This document shows positions 11,483-22,932 of a stretch of DNA of 64,000 nt, one piece after another. The first letter of the stretch is position 1. Every line of letters starts with the position of its first letter. The stretch is from assembly GCF_031143425.1 (NCBI RefSeq), contig NC_090439.1:647157465-647221464 (forward strand), written 5' to 3'. This DNA comes from Pleurodeles waltl. Lineage: Eukaryota; Chordata; Amphibia; Caudata; Salamandridae. The translations under genes and the position numbers were made by a program. The notes under the pieces were generated by a model. The model searched no databases. It had not been told where the DNA came from and saw only the letters and a program-made list of their open reading frames with translations.

Positions 11483-12640
11483 GTGACATTTGAGTATCCA
11501 TTGAGGGTAAACCAGTCCTCCCTGATTCCCTCTTACCCGCGAAGGTGCAACACATGCATTATACAACTCATGTGGGCAGAGACAAAATGGTGTCTACCTT
11601 CCTATTATATTTGTATAATCCCAGTTTCAAATCCATGGCAGAGAATTTTTGTCAGCGCTGCATTGTCTGGCAAAGGCAGAATGTGGGCAAGAGGACTGCT
11701 GTGGCCAAGAGTCACACTGGAATGTCTGATGGTTCCTTCAACTGGCTCCAAATCGATTTTGTGGAGATGCCCTCTTGTAACCAATTGAGGTATATTCCCA
11801 TCATTGTGTGTTTGTTTCCATGATGGGTTGAGGCATATCTGACTAAGAGATGTGACAGCTTAAAAGTCACTAAACTATTGCTGCAGGAGTTGATACAACG
11901 ATTTGGGATGTCAGTTTATCTTGAATTGGAACAAGGAACTCACTTCAAGAGTGAGATAATGCTGTTACTGGGTACAGCTTTGGGGACTGACCAAAGATTC
12001 CACTGTAGCTGCAGGCAGGAGGCATCAGATATTGTTGAAAGACTGAACGGGAAAATCAAAGCTAAACTTGCAAAAGCCTATGCGTCTACCGCACTCAAAT
12101 GGCCTGATGCCCTTCCTTTGGTAATAATGATCATTCAAAGTACCTATTGTAAGAGAACTGGACTGTCTCCTCATGAGGTGCTGATGGGGCGAGCTATGCA
12201 AATTCCTTCTGTTCCTGAAGCTGCTCTTGTGAATATAACAAATGACCTGGTCCTCAATACTACAAGGGATTGTCTGATGTGGTGTGTTCTATCTCTCATC
12301 AGGTTGATGCTGCTACACCAGATATCCAAGGGTCCCCAGGGCATGACCTGAACCCTGGCGACTGGATCCATGTCAAGAAACATGTCTACATGTCCTGTTT
12401 GGAGGAGTGCTGGAGAGGGCTTTACCAGGAGATTCTGGTCACTGACACTGCTGTCAAATGTGCTGGTCCGTCAAACTGGATTCATACCTCCCATACCAAG
12501 AGGCCAAGACACAAAGAGGAAGAAGCAGACCCAACATCCACTAATTCCTCAATTTGGCACAGGTTTGAGGTATCTGAGGCTTCAGAAATAAAGGAAGACC
12601 TGGCAGAGGGTCCACGGTCCCCCATCGGATGAGTTCCACT
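11483..12640 (+). pseudogene. pol: ERV-2 integrase remnant
   Basis: The zinc-binding part reads HTTHVGRDKM-like then FCQRCIVWQRQ (about 11545-11690). The catalytic core has the first Asp in WLQIDFVEMP (about 11750) and the Glu in VERLNGKIK (about 12030). The second Asp position reads LEQGTHF, so the acid there is Glu. The C-terminal module near 12470-12500 (NWIHTSHTK) matches the ERV-1 copy. Stops at 11821 (TGA) and later frame shifts break it. The minus-strand ORF 12482-13057 is only a shadow. Confidence 0.8.
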
Positions 12641-13034
12641 TAGAGCAAGAGGATGAAAGTGCTGTTGTTCCAGGGACCACTGTGGTACAAACCACTGGAT
12701 TGGGAATTCACATCCACCGAAACAGTGGAAATTTGTGGAGGCTGAAATGAACATGTTGCAGCAAGCTTTGCCAAGAACAGAGGCGGGTGTAGGGCAAGGA
12801 AGCTCCACATGGGAAAGCATATCCACCTCAACAGAGCCAGAGATCTCAAGTATTTCCAAGGTTCGAGGCCCAGCTAAAGATGGCTGGCCAAAAACTGCAG
12901 CCACTCGAAAGAGACTGTTGACAATTAAGAAGAGACCAGTGACAATTAGGAAAGACAGTGAGTTAGACGAACAAGAGCAGGTTGACCAGACTGACATTGT
13001 GGGTATAAGCCTGGACCTGACCAGTACCAAGTGA
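12641..13034 (+). pseudogene. ERV-2 post-integrase open stretch
   Basis: A 99-codon reading (12735-13034) sits between integrase and env. It is polar, rich in Ser, Thr, Lys and Arg (TRKRLLTIKKRPVTIRKDS), with no domain I know. It occupies the same position as the basic ORF at 26531-26755 in ERV-1, so it could be the pol tail or a small accessory frame. Confidence 0.4.
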
Positions 13035-13373
13035 CCCAAGAGAGAATGAAAGATCAATTATAAATATTAAGGTTCAAACTGAACATACCGTGCCAAAAAT
13101 CAAGTTTGACTCTTACTGCTGCTTGACTGACATTGACAAGTGTCTCTGAGATGGACAATGCCATGAGGGGAGCCTTTCACACAGACTATTCACAACCGCC
13201 GGAAGAATGGATAGAGAGTTAGGGTAATGGTCAGAGGAGGATAGCTCAATTAGGCCTCCAGGTGACAAAGAATAAAAATCCCAGTAGCTTTCAAAATAGG
13301 ATAGAAACGAAGGGATAAAACCTATAAAACTAACCACTCTACTTAAGATTTCCTCAATTTTATTTAGGTCAAT

Positions 13374-13508
13374 ATGGTAGACCAACGCTACAAAATGTTG
13401 CTTATAAGTTTGGCAGTTGCTATTTCTGTTTCTTTGCTTGCGTGGCTGCTGGATGTCCATTTGGGTGGAGATATGCCTCATATATCAATCACTTGCACCT
13501 ATAATTAG
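13374..13508 (+). pseudogene. env: ERV-2 env leader remnant
   Basis: Starting at the ATG at 13374, about 44 codons encode a short charged head and a hydrophobic stretch (MLLISLAVAISVSLLAWLL), then a stop. ERV-1 env begins the same way (charged head, then a hydrophobic leader at 27007-27120). Beyond the stop, possible env readings overlap the right direct repeat. Confidence 0.5.
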
Positions 13509-13607
13509 CCCTTCCCCACCTAAAAGTCACCTTCCTCAGCATGAGAGTGTTTATAGTTACAATGTAAATGATCAAATCTTAGCTGAATATATGAAAGTCA
13601 TGGAGGT

Positions 13608-13960
13608 GGACAATTCAACTGTATCAGGCTATTTCTATACAATGTATCAAGTGAATTGCCGAAGTAACCTGCGAGAACAACTGCAGACCCAATGTAGTAC
13701 TACAATTAGAGAAGCTTCAAATGTATTCTGTAAAAGAAATGTTTCTTCTTGCTCATTCGCCATGAGTGCATATTCTGAGAACCATACTCTCATATACAAC
13801 TATATGAATGTCTTTGTTTAAAGTCCTATAAAAGGATATGACAGTTTCTATGGAAAGAGATTCCTTTCCCCCACCTTTAGAAGGTAACTCCATGCCAGAT
13901 TTCACTTAGAACTATACTGAGTTTGTTGTACTTATTATTTGTATGCTTTGTAGCTGAATT
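13608..13960 (+). repeat. right copy of the ERV-2 direct repeat, with TATAAAAGG
   Basis: It matches 6363-6715. The TATA element here is the strong form TATAAAAGG (near 13833) and is followed by the CCCCCACCTTTAGAAGG block. One reading also runs open through its first two thirds (to 13821), so an env origin is a competing explanation to an LTR. Confidence 0.5.
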
Positions 13961-14874
13961 AACGTATGGCATGTCCTATGTAACTGCCTATTAATTCTAT
14001 TAAAATTTTGTACGACAACCCTTGTCTGTCATTCTTACAGGAATATTTATCACCAGCTACTGTGTCCAATTGATAAAAATGAAATGACGGCTCCTGTCGG
14101 GGAGCACCAAAGTCCATATCAGGATTACACTGCTCTCGTTCTCAGCCTTTGGCTCGCTTCATGAGTTGGTAGACATGCCTTATCAGTTTGCAGACTGAAT
14201 AAGCTAGTACAGAACATGAGGAATGGTGTGTTTCTGCTCTAATTACCTACCGGTTAGCTTCATTATTCCAAGCCAAGGTCTTCCTCCTCACTGTCAGAAT
14301 CTCGTGAGCGTCAGTCTCCTGCTGGCCAGACGACCTTCATACAAGAAAGAAAATTCTTCATCCCTTCTAACATGGCCAACACTATCACTTCCTGTGTCAG
14401 GCTAATTAGGAGGGGCAAAGAAGAAATACTTCCTTTGATAATAAAGTAAGATACCCTCCAAACAAACTGGCAATTTTAGCCCTCATCCCAACCTAATAAT
14501 AATGACTGAGTAGGAAGACAATGACTAAGAGTAATGACGCTTGCATGTAAGTAATCCAATCACCAGTTTCCCCTCTCTGAATCAGAACCTTGTGAGCACA
14601 CACCAAAGCTGGATACAAATTGCTCCAGGTAGAAATAATGAACAGAACAAATTATAATACTGCTACAACCAGTGAATGTATTTGACACAATGAAATATCA
14701 AGTAACAGTAGATAGCACATCATCACCAAAAGAGAACAGACGATTTTCCCAAATTAAGCCTGTAATGGGAAATAATCTTTCCCTGCAAGATGTAACATTA
14801 AAAAAATGTTACATGTTTGTGGATAGGAAGATGTCCTGCCCAGATAAATAAATAAATCCCTATGTAAATCCAGA
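13961..14874. other. intergenic, no gene seen
   Basis: No ORF here resembles a protein and I see no repeat structure. Part may be the 3' end of the neighbouring DIRS-like element. Confidence 0.45.
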
Positions 14875-16940
14875 CTATACTGCAACATCTCCTAGGCTGA
14901 AGATGGACAAAGGAAAAACACAAGAAGAACTAAATCCTGTGAGCAGTGAGAACAACCTTATCCTCAAAAGGTTCATGAAAGGGGCAAAAAAAAGAAAAGC
15001 CCCAATCCTATCCAGTCTCCTCCAGGAGGTGATGACAACTAGAAAAAATATCTTGTACGTTAAGATATGAAGAGTTGCAGTAGAAAGAGGCTCAAAGGAC
15101 TTTCTCTCATACAATTGAGGAATAACGGAGGATCCCATATTGGTCTCCTTAGGCAAAACTCCTTTGATGATGTTTAGCCACAACATAACTCCATTACCTG
15201 GTGCGGACCACAGACTCCACAGAGTCGAGATAGCTAGACGCAATAATTACCATCCCACAGAAATTCTAACACCAAATTTTCATCACATAATGAAGCGATC
15301 AAATTCCAATGCCTCTAGTAGGCATTGAGGGTTCCAGGCCTCCTGGAATATTTTGAATGAAAACAGCAATGTCAAGATAGCAACCCAGAGCATCAATCCC
15401 TCGCTTTCAATCTCCAAGCCAGCAAAGAAAGGTGGTTACTGTCTCCCGCTATCACAGTTCAGAAATTCAGAGGTTGTGGAGAGATTGGAAATTTGAGAGG
15501 TAGGAGGAGTGACAGCTGGAGAAGGCGAGGATACGATGATTGGCAAGACAAGTTCCGACAAAGGGAATGACTTCTGCCTGATCTGATATGATCTTCCTCA
15601 GAACTCTGCTCAGCGTGATGCTTGGGGAAAAAGCATATAATAATCCCCCTGGACAACATACACTCATCGCATGCACCACTCGCACCCCTGGCAATTTAAA
15701 GATAGAGCAGTAGTCTTGATTAAATGCATTTTCCTGTAAAGCAAGCATATCTAACCATGGGCCTCCCAGACCTGCCTACAGAGATTGAAATGTTTGGGAA
15801 AATGTGGATATTTCCATTGAAGATGGAAAGACTCAACTCAGTCTGTTGGCAGGCCCATTCTCTGTCATCAGATGATAGACCAGAGAGAGAGAGAGAAAGA
15901 GAAAACTTAAACTGCACACTTGTATAGCGCACTACTCACCCATTAGGGTCTCAAGGCACTGTACGCATACTGCTGTGGAACCCCTCCTGGCTTTTTCCTG
16001 TGAGGCACCAACTCCTGGGCAAAGCCCAGGGTGAAGCCAAGCATCCAAGCACTGTCAGGGCTGTTGTGGAGATTAAGCAAGCTATTGCCCAGAGTTACAG
16101 AGTGGGACCCATTAATTAGATTAGGCACCGAGGCGAGAATTATCTGGTCCAAGGGAATTGAGCCCAAGACCCGCAGAGGCGGGAATTGAACCCGGCTCCC
16201 AGGCCAGATTTCTGCATCAGGGTCTGCCGCTCTAACCACTGTACCACACTTCTCCACAAGTGTGGAAAAGAGAAACAGAGAAAGAACGATGACTGAACCC
16301 TGCCCCTGTGCCCAACTCCTCTGCCAATAGTTTTAAAGAAAGGGGTGAGAGCTAGAATGGCTCCATAAATTGCTACAAGCTCACTCCTTCCAGTTGGAAG
16401 AGGTGATTGTGATCACACTGTCTGAACAGAAAGATCTGTCGGGATGACTCTCCACCCCCAGCTGCTGGCATCTGAAGCAAAGCCAGAGGAAGAGGGTGAG
16501 AATTCCCTTGTTGAACTTGTTAGGAACTATACTCCATAGAGTTTTTTGGCAATGCCTTGATTCACTGGGATCTCTATTTCATAGTTTCTGGGCCTTCGAG
16601 AAAGAAGAGCCACAGAATAACCAATCATCCAGGTAGGGAAAAAGCTAAATACCCACAGCATGAAAATTACCCACCACAGAATCTAAGGTCTTTGTGAAGA
16701 TTCTTGGGCTGAAGAAAGCCCGAAGTGCAGGGACCCAAACTGATAATGATCCCTCTGCAAACTGCAAACTTCAGGAATCTTTGAAAAACTGGATGCATTT
16801 GTACTTTCAAAAGACAAACAAGCATTCACAGCCTCTACCTTCACTTGTGCCGGGAACTCTACCTGAAACCCATCCAGGATATATCTTTTTTTGCCAAGAA
16901 CCTTGGAAAGGTGGACTTCCCTACATCTTCCCATTCCCTT
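14875..16940 (-). mobile_element. DIRS-like retroelement, broken, interrupted by a SINE
   Basis: Read on the minus strand, DIRS-type pieces appear in order. RT at 16934-16683 contains QFGSLHFGLSSA, and PYLDDW is in another frame at 16621-16638. After the SINE come the end of RNase H (15932-15720), a linker (15748-15467, LLYAF...RVLRKIISDQAEVI) and part of a tyrosine recombinase (15120-14930: FEPLSTATLHILTYK, then ITSWRRLD). DIRS elements integrate with a tyrosine recombinase instead of a DDE integrase. Frameshifts and missing ends show it is dead. Its right edge meets the ERV-1 LTR at 16943. Confidence 0.75.
15905..16257 (-). mobile_element. tRNA-derived SINE inside the DIRS element
   Basis: Read on the minus strand, the head has RNA polymerase III promoter boxes: an A box (TGGTTAGAGCGGC, 16226-16238) and a B box (GGTTCAATTCC, 16182-16192), spaced as in a tRNA gene. 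The body is about 200 bp of unrelated sequence. The tail (15919-15956) closely matches the 3' end of the LINE at 50880-50918. Purine-rich, roughly matching sequences on both sides (GAAAGAGAAAAC and GAAAAGAGAAAC) may be the target duplication. It separates the RT and RNase H parts of the DIRS element, so it is younger. Confidence 0.8.
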
Positions 16941-16942
16941 AC

Positions 16943-18415
16943 TGACGCAGATATGCTAATTAGAAATTATTAATGAATGTTTATGTGTTTTGAGTAACAA
17001 AAAGTTGTTAGAAAAATTAAATGTAGAGACATTCATGTGCACATTTGAAAATGTGCCCACGGAGGGTGACATTCAACTTATACGAACTTGTACTAAAATG
17101 ATTAAAAATGTTTGAAATAATGAAAAAGAGTAATAATAACGTAGTAATATGTCATATTGAGATGTATATCGTGTGTTTTGCATTATATTGTAGAAGCTAA
17201 CTTAGCCGAAGTGGTGGCCTAGTTTTGCTAGGCCTCATGCAGAAGCTGAATTACTAGCACTACAGAGAAGCTGGTGCGTTGAACTGACCATGAACCGCGT
17301 ATGTTAATAAAATCTGCTTAGCTAGAATTTTCTGCAGTGTACCGACGGACAGGAGATGATAGAACTAAACATGTAACAATTCTGGTGTAAGACAGACTCA
17401 ATGTTCTTTCCCAGGAGTTGACAATAGAAGCACTGACTAGAGAAAAAGATGCAACATTTTCGATACCTGATGAGCCGGATGATGAGGACATCATACAGTG
17501 AACCAATCAACGAACTGAGAACAGCGTAATATTAGAATTCCTAGATTTGCTAAATTAATGTTATTGGTTAGGGTAATAACTGGTGATTGACTGACCAATT
17601 AGGAATTAGGGGGATGGACTGGAAAACCTTAATAAAAAGTTATCACAGAGGGCTAAAACTTCAGATGAGAGAGAGATGTGAGGGGTGAAATGCTGATGTC
17701 GGAGACGCGATTCGAGATTCTGTCATTGGGCTCATGAGAGCTTGATGCGTTGCTGATCGATTGAAGACCTGAAGACGAAGACTGATCCATTCTGTGGATA
17801 GGTAGCTATGACAATGTGACTGTTAACTTTTTGTGCCTTTCTTTTTATGTACCAACTGCACTGTTTGAATAAGCTTTTCTTTTAGCTATATGTTTTCTAA
17901 ATTCATGTTCTAAATTGTTTTCGCATGAAGTCCCACATGCAAATACTAATCTGGGTTAGGTAAGGTTCATTTAGGTGACGTTGACAGTGACAAATGATTG
18001 ACGAAACTGATTGCTGAACTCTACTATTAATGCCTTATTATATTCATCTTTGTTAGCTTATGCTGAAGCATTAGAGCATATGTTTTCTCAAGTTCTGATT
18101 AGATTATGTTATTGGTGGTCATTAATTAACTAATTCTGAGCTGATCGAATAAAGTTTGAATTAATCAATGGACTAGTATTGTAACTAATATGGAAATAAA
18201 ATTGATAAAACTTATAATTGAGTTGTGGTTATTCATGAAATGTTGACGTTATCGATTGATGATTAGTGTTTTGCTTATTAATTATTGATAAGTGCATTGA
18301 TAATTGATGGTCATCGATTACTACATAGCCAGGATACTCCATGCGATCTAAAAGGTTCATCGGCCTATACGCGTCCCCTTGTAAGTTTACTTAGTAAGGA
18401 CCAGGCACGCTAGCA
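16943..18415 (+). repeat. ERV-1 5' LTR, 1473 bp
   Basis: It starts TGACGCAGATATGC and ends GCACGCTAGCA, with TG and CA termini, and matches 28690-30047 plus 36230-36362 with scattered changes. A diverged relative is the solo LTR at 46744-48141. Small minus-strand ORFs at 17318-17510 occur in both LTRs and are not genes. Confidence 0.92.
17595..18153 (+). promoter_or_regulatory. LTR promoter and poly(A) signals
   Basis: A CCAAT box (17595-17599) is followed 31 bp later by a TATA-like AATAAAAAG (17631-17639), which would place the transcription start near 17660. An AATAAA hexamer at 18148-18153 would serve 3' end formation in the downstream LTR. All three recur in the 3' LTR. The assignment is by position and has not been tested. 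Confidence 0.5.
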
Positions 18416-18420
18416 GTTTT

Positions 18421-18438
18421 TGGTAGCATCTTGATGGG
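18421..18438 (+). promoter_or_regulatory. candidate primer-binding site
   Basis: TGGTAGCATCTTGATGGG starts with TGG, the complement of the tRNA CCA end, five bases after the LTR. Which tRNA it would pair with I could not decide. Confidence 0.5.
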
Positions 18439-19470
18439 TAGTTTTTGAGAACTAGTTATGTGGTGATTGGTGGTTATGGTAGTAGTTTAAGTTAAGGGTA
18501 GTTGTTCATTTTATGAGGTTTGTATTTTTATTTTTCGTAATGGCAATTGTAGGAAAGATGATGTCCCCTTAAGCCCAGAAATAACTTCGCCAGATCCTGG
18601 ATCCTGCTAGTAAAGTTAGGTATGTTCTCGGCGATTTAGTGATAGTGCGAAAGTGGTAGGTTGCACTTGCAAAGGCTTATGCAGACCGCAGGTGAATTGT
18701 GATGTATGAGAGGTAAAATAGGGAGTTTGCGTACACCGTTGAAGTTTAGTAGGAGTGTGCGTACACAGCAGTATGAGAGCAGGGAAGTCATCAAACTTCA
18801 TATGTGTGTGGTGCTTTGTGCTAAAAAAATTGCCCACATGGTTGTTGGTGATGTACGGACCCTGCGTGGTCTAAGACTCCAGAGTATATTGACAAGTGTA
18901 GGAGACACTTGGTTATATTTTGTAATCTTTCTGGTTTAGTAGGTTGATCCGATTGGTCAACAAGTCAGCGTATAAGTTAAGTGAGTACAGGAAAATTTTT
19001 GACTGAGATTTGGCGAGTCCTATGTGCACCAGAACAGACCTATTGATCAGTTGAGAGTGAAATTTGAGGGTAGAATTTTGCTAGTGAATGTGGGAGACTG
19101 AGAAGGAGGAATAGCTGCATGAGCGAAAGTGCCATCAGTGAAAATCCGTAAGGTCTCTGAAGCGATTGTGTACCTTCCTGTAGTAAACCAGCTGATTTGT
19201 TTTTGGTTATTGGTTTTTGGTTAGTGCTCGCAATAATTTTGCATTAGTTCCGTGTGAGTTGGAGATCAGGAGGACAAGCCGCAAGACTTTGCCAGCCACA
19301 GTGTGTGAGTGTGACGTCAGAGTGAGCTGCGCTGGGATAGGTCGGTTAGTGAGAAGAGTCGCAAGCGGATTGGCAGCCGTCCGTAAGAGGCAATTGGTTG
19401 AGTAAGCGGGTGAAAGGAATCTTGGGAGTAAAACTCATTTCCTTACCAAATCGAATAAATACTAGAGAAG
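18439..19470 (+). other. ERV-1 5' untranslated leader
   Basis: About 1 kb lies between the primer site and the first gag ATG, with no conserved ORF. A leader this long would hold the packaging signal and splice donor in a live retrovirus, but I cannot point to either with confidence. Confidence 0.5.
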
Positions 19471-22264
19471 ATGACGTTTTTCAAATCGTTTAGGAGTGCC
19501 ATGAAGGGCGATAGTACATTAAGGTGACAGTGGGGGAGCCGACCCCACCAGAAAATTCCCCGGCATTTATTGTAATGGAGGAGCGAGGTGTTACGCCATG
19601 TCTTTGGTTAAAGCAGTGGTGCAAATTGACAGAGAAACAGGGAGCTTTAGCGTTTGCAGAGCATGGAACGTTCAATTTGAGAATTTTGGATCAGTTGCGA
19701 ATGACATTATATGAGACAAAGCCACTTCCGCGACCAGCACAGTTTCAGGCTTTAGCAGTTTGGGAGCTCATAGCAAGACAACAGCAAGAAATGAAATTCC
19801 AGAGGAGAATAAGGAAGGTAGAGAAGTCTCTAGCAGAGGCGAGATGGGATTGGGAACAGAAAAAGTGGAGAATGACGACATTGCAAGGTGTTAAGTTATT
19901 CCCTGCAATTACAGGAGACGAGTCAGGAGAGACAGAGGATACTAGTAAGAGTGAAAAGAGTTCAGGGGGAAAGAAAAAGAAAAAGACTTATGCGGAAGAA
20001 GATTCAGATATTGAGGACATTATAACTCAGGTGTTGAGGGACCGACCTCCACCATATGCGGTGCAGGAAGGGGGTCCAAGTACTAGTTCTGCTACAACTG
20101 CCCCAGCCCAAGTGTCAGGACAGCGGGACCAGTACAGATAGAAAATGGACAGGTACAAGGGGTAGTGCAGAGTACTCCTTATGCAGTGTCTATCTCGGTG
20201 GTCCAAGCACCCTCCACTGATACAGAGAATTTATCCGGAAGTACCAATTCTTGAGACAACTTTGAACTTAGTGGTGCCGATGAAGCAAATGGTTCCAAGG
20301 TCAATGCTAGTTCAGACCGAGCCAACTCCAATGTTGTTGCCTCAGCCACAGGGTTTGCCGAAGTTCACACAAATGACAGGGACACAGTCAGATGTGACAC
20401 CAGTGATGAATCAGAGCATGGGAGGAGCCTTTCCACAAAATACGGGTGTCAGAGCGGCACCAGATGCAATATCATTGCCAATTACTGTTGCTCCAGCAGT
20501 ACCATTATTTGTACAGAAAATGCTGATTGCAGGAGAACAGGGTGAAATGTCACAGAGCCTAGTGAGGAGGGGGATGAGAGAGCATGTGCAGGTAATATCA
20601 TCTATGGGTCAAACCTTTGATGGATCTAGACCATTAATGGACCTTAGTCCAATTGCTGCGCTTCCAGATACTTTAAATGGCCCGAGCGTAAGTCAGAGCT
20701 TGAAGCTTTTGACACCACAGACTCCAGGTGTAGTGGTGCAACAGGTGCCATTGCCGAACACAAGTAATATTTAATTGCAGGGATTAACAGCATAGCAGTT
20801 AAAGGAGTGGTTAGACAGTTTGAATACTCCTCAAAACACATCCAAGGGTGAAGAGCAGATTAATTGTGTAAGATTGGCTACAGAGAAAACGGAACTAGTT
20901 GAGGGATCAATGGGAGTGAATAGGTTAGAATCCTATACAGAAGAAGAGCTGAGATACTTGTGTCCAAGAATTACGAGGGAAGTGGGCAAGATACATCAGA
21001 AATTGGCAGATCTGGCAGATAAACATGGCACAGAAATTGAGAAAACAAAGCACTTAAAAAAGAGTTACAGACTAGATTTCGAGGCAAAAGATTTTGAACA
21101 CATGAGGTGAGCAGGGATGAAAGCGCTCCTTATAGAATTATTGCTCAGATTTGGGGAGCATTAGAGAAGTGGGAAGCCAAATGGGCGAAGAAGAAGGATA
21201 AACGGAAACATGATTTACAAGAAGGGTCTGAGAGTGCTCAGAAAGAAAAGGATCCAGTAAAAATGTTACCAATGAGGGAAATTCCAGGAGGGCAATTTGT
21301 TCATGTACCGTGGCACAGGAGTGATATTCTGTCATTCACAAATTATTTTCCAAAGCTGAGAGAGAAACTGGTTGAGTGGTATCAGCAGACAGATAGATTT
21401 GTGAAACTTTCTAAATATAAGTGGGAAGACTTGAACACTCTGTTGGAGATAGTGGTTCCAGCTGACTTGTGGGATGAGTGCAAGGGAGCAGTGGATTGGC
21501 CAACGAGTGAACCAGACAGGAATAGAGTTACAGGTGCACCATCACCTGAAGTGATGAAACACTATTATAATGTGATTGAGTTCCTGAAGACGAGAATTTT
21601 GCCTCAAAATATAGATTGGCAGAGGATTGATAGGACAGTGCAGGAAGTAAAGGAGTCGATCCATACCTACTATGAGAGATTGTTGAAAGCGTTCAAGGAG
21701 TACAGTGGTAAGGAAGCGATTGAGCCGAAAGTCATGTTGCCCTTTGTGTTCAGGTTCGTGAAAAGATTGAGACCTGAAATAGGTCAGATGATTAAGAGTC
21801 ATTTGATCTGTTGGCGAGCGAAGCCGATTGATGAGGTATTGCAGTATGCAAAATACTGTAGTGATGAGATTGAGTTGAGGCAGAAAAAGCTGAAGGAGAT
21901 GGCGATGGTGATGCAAATTAAGGCAGCTCAAACAGGAGTGCAAGGAGGTTTAATGCAACAGATACCGCAACAGCAGGGAACTGTTATGTTCCAACCCCAG
22001 GTGAGAGGTAGAGGTCGTGGAGTCAATATGAATCGTGGTCCAGATTTGAGTACTGTAGTGGTTCAGAATGATGTGCAAGGGATGAAAAATATGTTACTGT
22101 GTCATCTGTGCGGAAACGTGGGACACTGGAAGCGGGAGTGTAAGTTGATGGTGCAGGATGGTGTTGTTCAGCAAAGTGGTGATGTCAATACATTTCAAAC
22201 TGTGAAAGTCCCTAGAATGAGAGGACTTAATCCGAATCTTCAGAATCAAGTGCAGAATTTTTAA
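19471..22264 (+). pseudogene. gag: ERV-1 gag: matrix, capsid and nucleocapsid
   Basis: A likely start ATG at 19471 runs 18 codons to a stop. The main frame then runs 19524-21110 with stops at 20139, 20772, 20793 and 21108, and shifts frame into 21107-22264. The N-terminal part holds a lysine-rich acidic linker and a PPPY late-domain motif (20046-20057), which in retroviruses recruits NEDD4-type ligases for budding. The capsid core (21290-21880) has QFVHVPWHRSDILSF and DLWDECKGAVDWP. A single CCHC knuckle (CHLCGNVGHWKREC, 22100-22141) binds RNA in this family. The middle (20150-20770) is rich in Pro, Gln and Thr. Confidence 0.88.
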
Positions 22265-22440
22265 CCCATGGGGCAGGTGCAAGTGCCGCGTGCACAAGTG
22301 ACACAGTTTCAACCAATGCAGCAGCAGGTTCCTATGGTACCTAGACAGCAAATGCAGATACCTCAAGCCCGAAGGAACAGCAACAGGTGATGCTTACTTA
22401 GCAGGTCACAGGTCAGAGACAAGACAGAAGTAGTGATACA

Positions 22441-22932
22441 GTGCATCAATCCCCATTACATAGTGAGAACGAAACAAACGATGAATGGATGAGAATTATT
22501 TTAGATGAAGAGCCATGCATGCTTTCAGCATCCCTAGAAGTAGATAAACGAGGACATTTTGTGAAGGGAAAGGTGATGGGTCACAGGGTTTTATTCCTAG
22601 TGGACCCTGGAGCTACTCGCTCTACAGTGAGAAGTGTGGAAGTTCCGAACTTACCTCTTTCAGGCAGGATAGTTCAGGTTGTGGGAGTACCAAACAGACA
22701 GCTGATAGATCCGATCACAGATCCAGTACATGTTGATATTGGCAACTTCCAGGGACTGCATACATTTGTAGTCTGTGACTCAAGTCCAGTATCTCTACTG
22801 GGAAGGGACTTGTTATGCAAGACCAGATGTTCTATTAGTTGTTTGACTGCTGGAATAGCAGTTCAGACGAATAGTGATGATGGGGAAGAACAAACTCCTG
22901 AAACTGAGAATGAAGCCATTAATGAAGAGTAA
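22441..22932 (+). pseudogene. ERV-1 retropepsin
   Basis: A 163-codon frame holds the aspartic protease fold: the active-site block FLVDPGATRST (Asp at 22603), the flap region EVPNLPLSGRIVQVVG, and the closing SLLGRDLL. The canonical D-T-G is D-P-G here, which should harm catalysis. It lies in a different frame from the end of gag and in the same frame as RT, with a TAA at 22930 between them, so pro and pol were one frame. Confidence 0.85.

Larger units (their letters stand above)
7630..13508 (+). mobile_element. decayed class I-like provirus (ERV-2), internal region
   Basis: Protein similarity to ERV-1 (19471-28631) appears in the same order: gag capsid, zinc knuckle, protease, RT, RNase H, integrase, env leader. 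Many stops and frameshifts show it is older than ERV-1 or has drifted longer. It has lost nearly all of env after the leader. The flanking 350-bp direct repeats are the best LTR candidates, but they do not resemble the 1.47-kb ERV-1 LTR. Confidence 0.85.

Noticed and set aside
12482..13057. 191-codon minus-strand ORF
   Set aside because: It lies opposite the ERV-2 integrase end and post-integrase stretch, and its protein has no recognisable feature.
16182..16256. A possible tRNA gene on the minus strand
   Set aside because: The A and B boxes are present, but the sequence continues into a SINE body and tail and does not fold as a full tRNA by eye.
17318..17510. 62-codon minus-strand ORFs in the LTR
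   Set aside because: Related ORFs appear in the 3' LTR (29069-29254) but are interrupted differently; no protein features.
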